Below, in pieces: positions 62,864 to 64,000 of a stretch of DNA of 64,000 nucleotides. Origin of the DNA: Cutaneotrichosporon cavernicola. Taxonomy: Eukaryota; Basidiomycota; Tremellomycetes; Trichosporonales; Trichosporonaceae. The translations under genes were made by a program, and so were the position numbers. The stretch's first letter is position 1, and every line of letters begins with the position of its first letter. The DNA lies in contig NC_083395.1 in NCBI RefSeq assembly GCF_030864355.1, positions 3,224,001 to 3,288,000 of the forward strand. Reading direction: 5' to 3'. Below the pieces are notes generated by a model, which saw only the letters and a list, made by a program, of their open reading frames with translations, ran no database searches and was not told the origin of the DNA.

Positions 62864-63701
62864 TTAAACGCGAGTCTGCTTGATAGGGACCGACGAGGCG
62901 GACGAAGCGTCGTCGCGGAGAGCGACCGACTTGCGGCCAAACCGCAGAAGGCCAGTGGCCCAGAGGGCTCCGATGGCGAGGAGGAAGACACCGACGGTAA
63001 CACCGGCGCCGATTCCACCAGCCTTGGTTGGCTCCATCTGCGAGGCGGCGGCGGCAGCGGCGCCACCCTGACCGGCATTGGGCTGGGACGATGGCGAAAT
63101 GGTAAACTCCATAGACTTGTCGGCAGTCGTGACGCGCGTCTCGTTTGTCGAGTAATAGTTGCCGCACATGTAGCCATCTGGCTGCGTCCAGTTGTCTACG
63201 AGCTTGACATCGGCACACTGGAAGTTCCAACGCTTGTTGAAGCCCTTTCCGGGGGGACCGTCGGCCTGGTAAACGACCATGACCGTGGCCTTGTCGCCGG
63301 CCTTGAAGCCCTGGGAGGCAAAGTCAGGGCCGTTGGCGCAGTAGTGACCGGATGAGAGGTCGGCGACGGTGTACTCGCCATAGGTCTTGAACTCGTAATT
63401 GTCACCACCGTCCCCCTCGATGTACTTGCCCCAGAGGAAGTTGACGTTGTCGGTGGCCGCGTGCTGGCCGAAAGAGAGCTTGCCACCAGTGAGAGGGTAG
63501 TCGGTGAGGGGGCCGTTGGCCGAACCGCCACAAGGCTGCTTGTGCGTCGAGCCCTCAACCGCTTCACGTCCCTTGGGGAACATGAAGCTGATGGCTGCCG
63601 GGGCCTATTGGATTAACCACGATGGAAGGGAAATCACGATGGAAAGGGAAACTCACGTTGGCGTTGACGCTGGAGGCGTAGCGAGGATCAATGGCAACCA
63701 T
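62864..63701 (-). CDS. copper acquisition factor BIM1-like (LPMO-related) domain protein with C-terminal membrane span
   Basis: Exon 1 (MVAIDPRYASSVNAN) joins by a 5' GTGAGTTTCC intron to APAAISFMFPKGREAVEG. The domain then reads PCGGSANGPLTDYPLTGGKL, a beta-rich body with GHYCANGPDFASQGFKAGDK, VMVVYQADGPPGKGF, WNFQCADVKLVDN and GYMCGNYY. The PCGG motif and paired cysteines match the BIM1/X325 family, extracellular copper-binding relatives of LPMOs in Cryptococcus and other fungi. An Ala/Gly linker precedes a membrane span (GIGAGVTVGVFLLAIGALWA) and tail LLRFGRKSVALRDD. Oddly the N-terminus is not a recognisable signal peptide and the expected mature N-terminal His is not seen. An unrecognised first exon is possible, though a TATA element lies just upstream. 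Confidence 0.75.
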
Positions 63702-63767
63702 GGTTGATGCTGTTTTGTTTGGTGTTCTGGATGAGAGATCTGGAAAGGTGTCTCATGAGGATCGTTG

Positions 63768-63774
63768 TTATATA
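63768..63774 (-). promoter_or_regulatory. TATA box of the BIM1-like gene
   Basis: TATATAA on the minus strand, 67 to 73 bases upstream of the ATG at 63701. Spacing suits a short leader and supports this ATG as the first one transcribed. Confidence 0.55.
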
Positions 63775-64000
63775 GTACAGTACTTTGCACAGTATGGAGT
63801 CGAGAGCTGCGGCCGACGAGGTGCTTGGCAAGTCTCTCGGACCCGTACCCAGGCAAGGCGATAGGATGGGGAGAAGGGCATTTTCTTTCGCCCGGTCTTG
63901 CTGGGAACAGGAACGACTAGATGACCCGGACCGTTGGAGCGGGGTTGAGGCGGCAAGGCTGCCATCAACGCCACTGCTAGGTCACGAGGTATCGTTATTC

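Overview
This window is nuclear DNA from a GC-rich, intron-bearing basidiomycete yeast, most likely a tremellomycete of the Trichosporonales (Trichosporon, Cutaneotrichosporon, Apiotrichum or Vanrija type). The reasons are short spliceosomal introns in most genes, intron-containing nuclear tRNA genes, a P450nor-type (CYP55) nitric oxide reductase of the kind known from Trichosporon, and expanded families of F-box-like and LURP/tubby-like proteins. I see no operons, Shine-Dalgarno sites, CRISPR array, integrase or transposase. Gene models below are hand-spliced, so exon edges are inferences unless the splice restores a conserved motif.

Layout. 0.2-11.7 kb: mitoribosomal SOD-fold protein, glucosidase II beta subunit (ends KDEL), ETF-ubiquinone oxidoreductase, an unknown small protein, PRCC-like nuclear protein, wax-synthase/MBOAT-like membrane protein. 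12.1-16.7 kb: vacuolar-type amino acid transporter and O-acetylhomoserine sulfhydrylase. 17.6-18.0 kb: two intron-bearing tRNA-Ala-type genes. 18.4-29.9 kb: two LURP/tubby-like paralogues, a tetraspan membrane protein, a single-pass membrane protein, a zinc alcohol dehydrogenase, a degenerate tRNA, an F-box-like protein and a Cys-rich/RG-rich protein. 30.0-34.5 kb: a single-exon 1495-residue disordered protein. 35.2-47.9 kb: tRNA-Ala, tRNA-Arg(CCU), a Zn2Cys6 transcription factor, an eight-cysteine secreted protein, membrane proteins, P450nor, another tRNA-Ala, and much sequence without convincing genes. 48.1-53.2 kb: a large coiled-coil/disordered protein and a membrane protein. 53.6-63.7 kb: seven consecutive minus-strand genes (3-hydroxyacyl-CoA dehydrogenase, RidA, metallo-beta-lactamase, cysteine synthase-like enzyme, secreted protein, amino acid permease, BIM1-like copper protein).

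How the genes relate. ETF-QO and 3-hydroxyacyl-CoA dehydrogenase serve fatty/amino acid oxidation. O-acetylhomoserine sulfhydrylase and the cysteine synthase-like enzyme handle sulfur assimilation, and RidA, lying close to the latter, typically removes reactive enamines released by PLP enzymes. These are metabolic themes rather than a defined gene cluster.

The strongest unexplained signals are: a population of 31-33 nt introns carrying a fused branch-point/acceptor, several of which keep the reading frame open if retained; a tandem duplication of the terminal micro-exon of ETF-QO; tRNA-Ala(CGC) genes that lack the G3:U70 identity pair; and a shared C-terminal PPVYRxEWE motif in two otherwise different membrane proteins. 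I found no clear evidence for a wholly new multi-gene system.
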